Below are positions 63,971 through 64,000 of a stretch of 64,000 nucleotides of DNA, piece by piece. The translations under genes were made by a program, and so were the position numbers. The notes beneath the pieces are model-generated. The model was not told where the DNA came from, did no database searches, and was given only the letters and a program-made list of their open reading frames with translations. Position 1 is the first letter of the stretch, and every line of letters starts with the position of its first letter. Source of the stretch: JBATTK01 sp049670505 (lineage in GTDB: Bacteria; Bacteroidota; Bacteroidia; Flavobacteriales; Flavobacteriaceae); NCBI GenBank assembly GCA_049670505.1, contig JBATTK010000138.1, positions 1-64,000 on the forward strand, read 5' to 3'.

Positions 63971-64000
63971 GTACAAGAATACTTTGGAATTCGTTTCAAA

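Overview
The window looks like chromosomal DNA of a marine-type member of the Flavobacteriaceae (Bacteroidota). Evidence: many promoters of the Bacteroidota form TAnnTTTG, a fused LpxC-FabZ, a PorX regulator of the type IX secretion pathway, a carboxypeptidase-regulatory-domain TonB receptor, a two-gene topoisomerase IV operon, and several small families (DUF6787-, DUF6146-, DUF937- and DUF2892-like) typical of that family. No rRNA, tRNA, CRISPR array or intact insertion sequence was seen.

Layout. 0-5 kb: a Tat-exported oxidoreductase, a PhoX-like lipoprotein and a di-haem peroxidase. 5-11 kb: DUF2400 protein, LolD-like ATPase, msrA-folE, and small secreted or membrane proteins. 11-15 kb: a probable metal-related TonB receptor operon. 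15-24 kb: serA, serC, LuxC-like reductase, ferredoxin, ychF. 24-31 kb: parE-parC, a sterol desaturase homologue and TerC. 31-39 kb: regulators, an M14 peptidase, aroB, proline dehydrogenase, an ATP-grasp protein and alanine dehydrogenase. 57-64 kb: an HD phosphohydrolase and the lipid A operon lpxD-lpxC/fabZ-lpxA-efp plus a second lpxD-like gene.

The unusual part is about 39.3-56 kb. In relatives porX, tsaE and alanine dehydrogenase usually lie next to each other; here they are separated by two blocks of accessory genes. Between ald and tsaE is a duplicated cassette (a 45-residue lipoprotein, a terminator hairpin, then a ~185-residue membrane protein), and between the two copies lies a decayed fragment of porX. 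Between tsaE and porX are three tandem genes for a two-module membrane protein family related to the ~185-residue protein (the third copy is frameshifted), then a peptide secretion island.

The peptide island has an XRE regulator, a C39-like/VKOR/DsbA-like disulfide protein, a C39-peptidase ABC exporter, an HlyD adaptor, two double-glycine-leader precursors and three CPBP-family membrane proteins. The two precursors share the same promoter architecture and their first 53 residues but have unrelated tails, each followed by a different CPBP gene. A 14-bp palindrome next to the regulator recurs as paired sites 21 bp apart before both precursors. My inference is a bacteriocin-like or contact-active peptide system with exchangeable cargo and immunity modules and its own regulator.

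Intergenic DNA also carries a ~110-bp palindromic repeat in three copies, a second inverted-repeat family in two copies, and low-complexity 'CCAGTTTCC'-like tracts.
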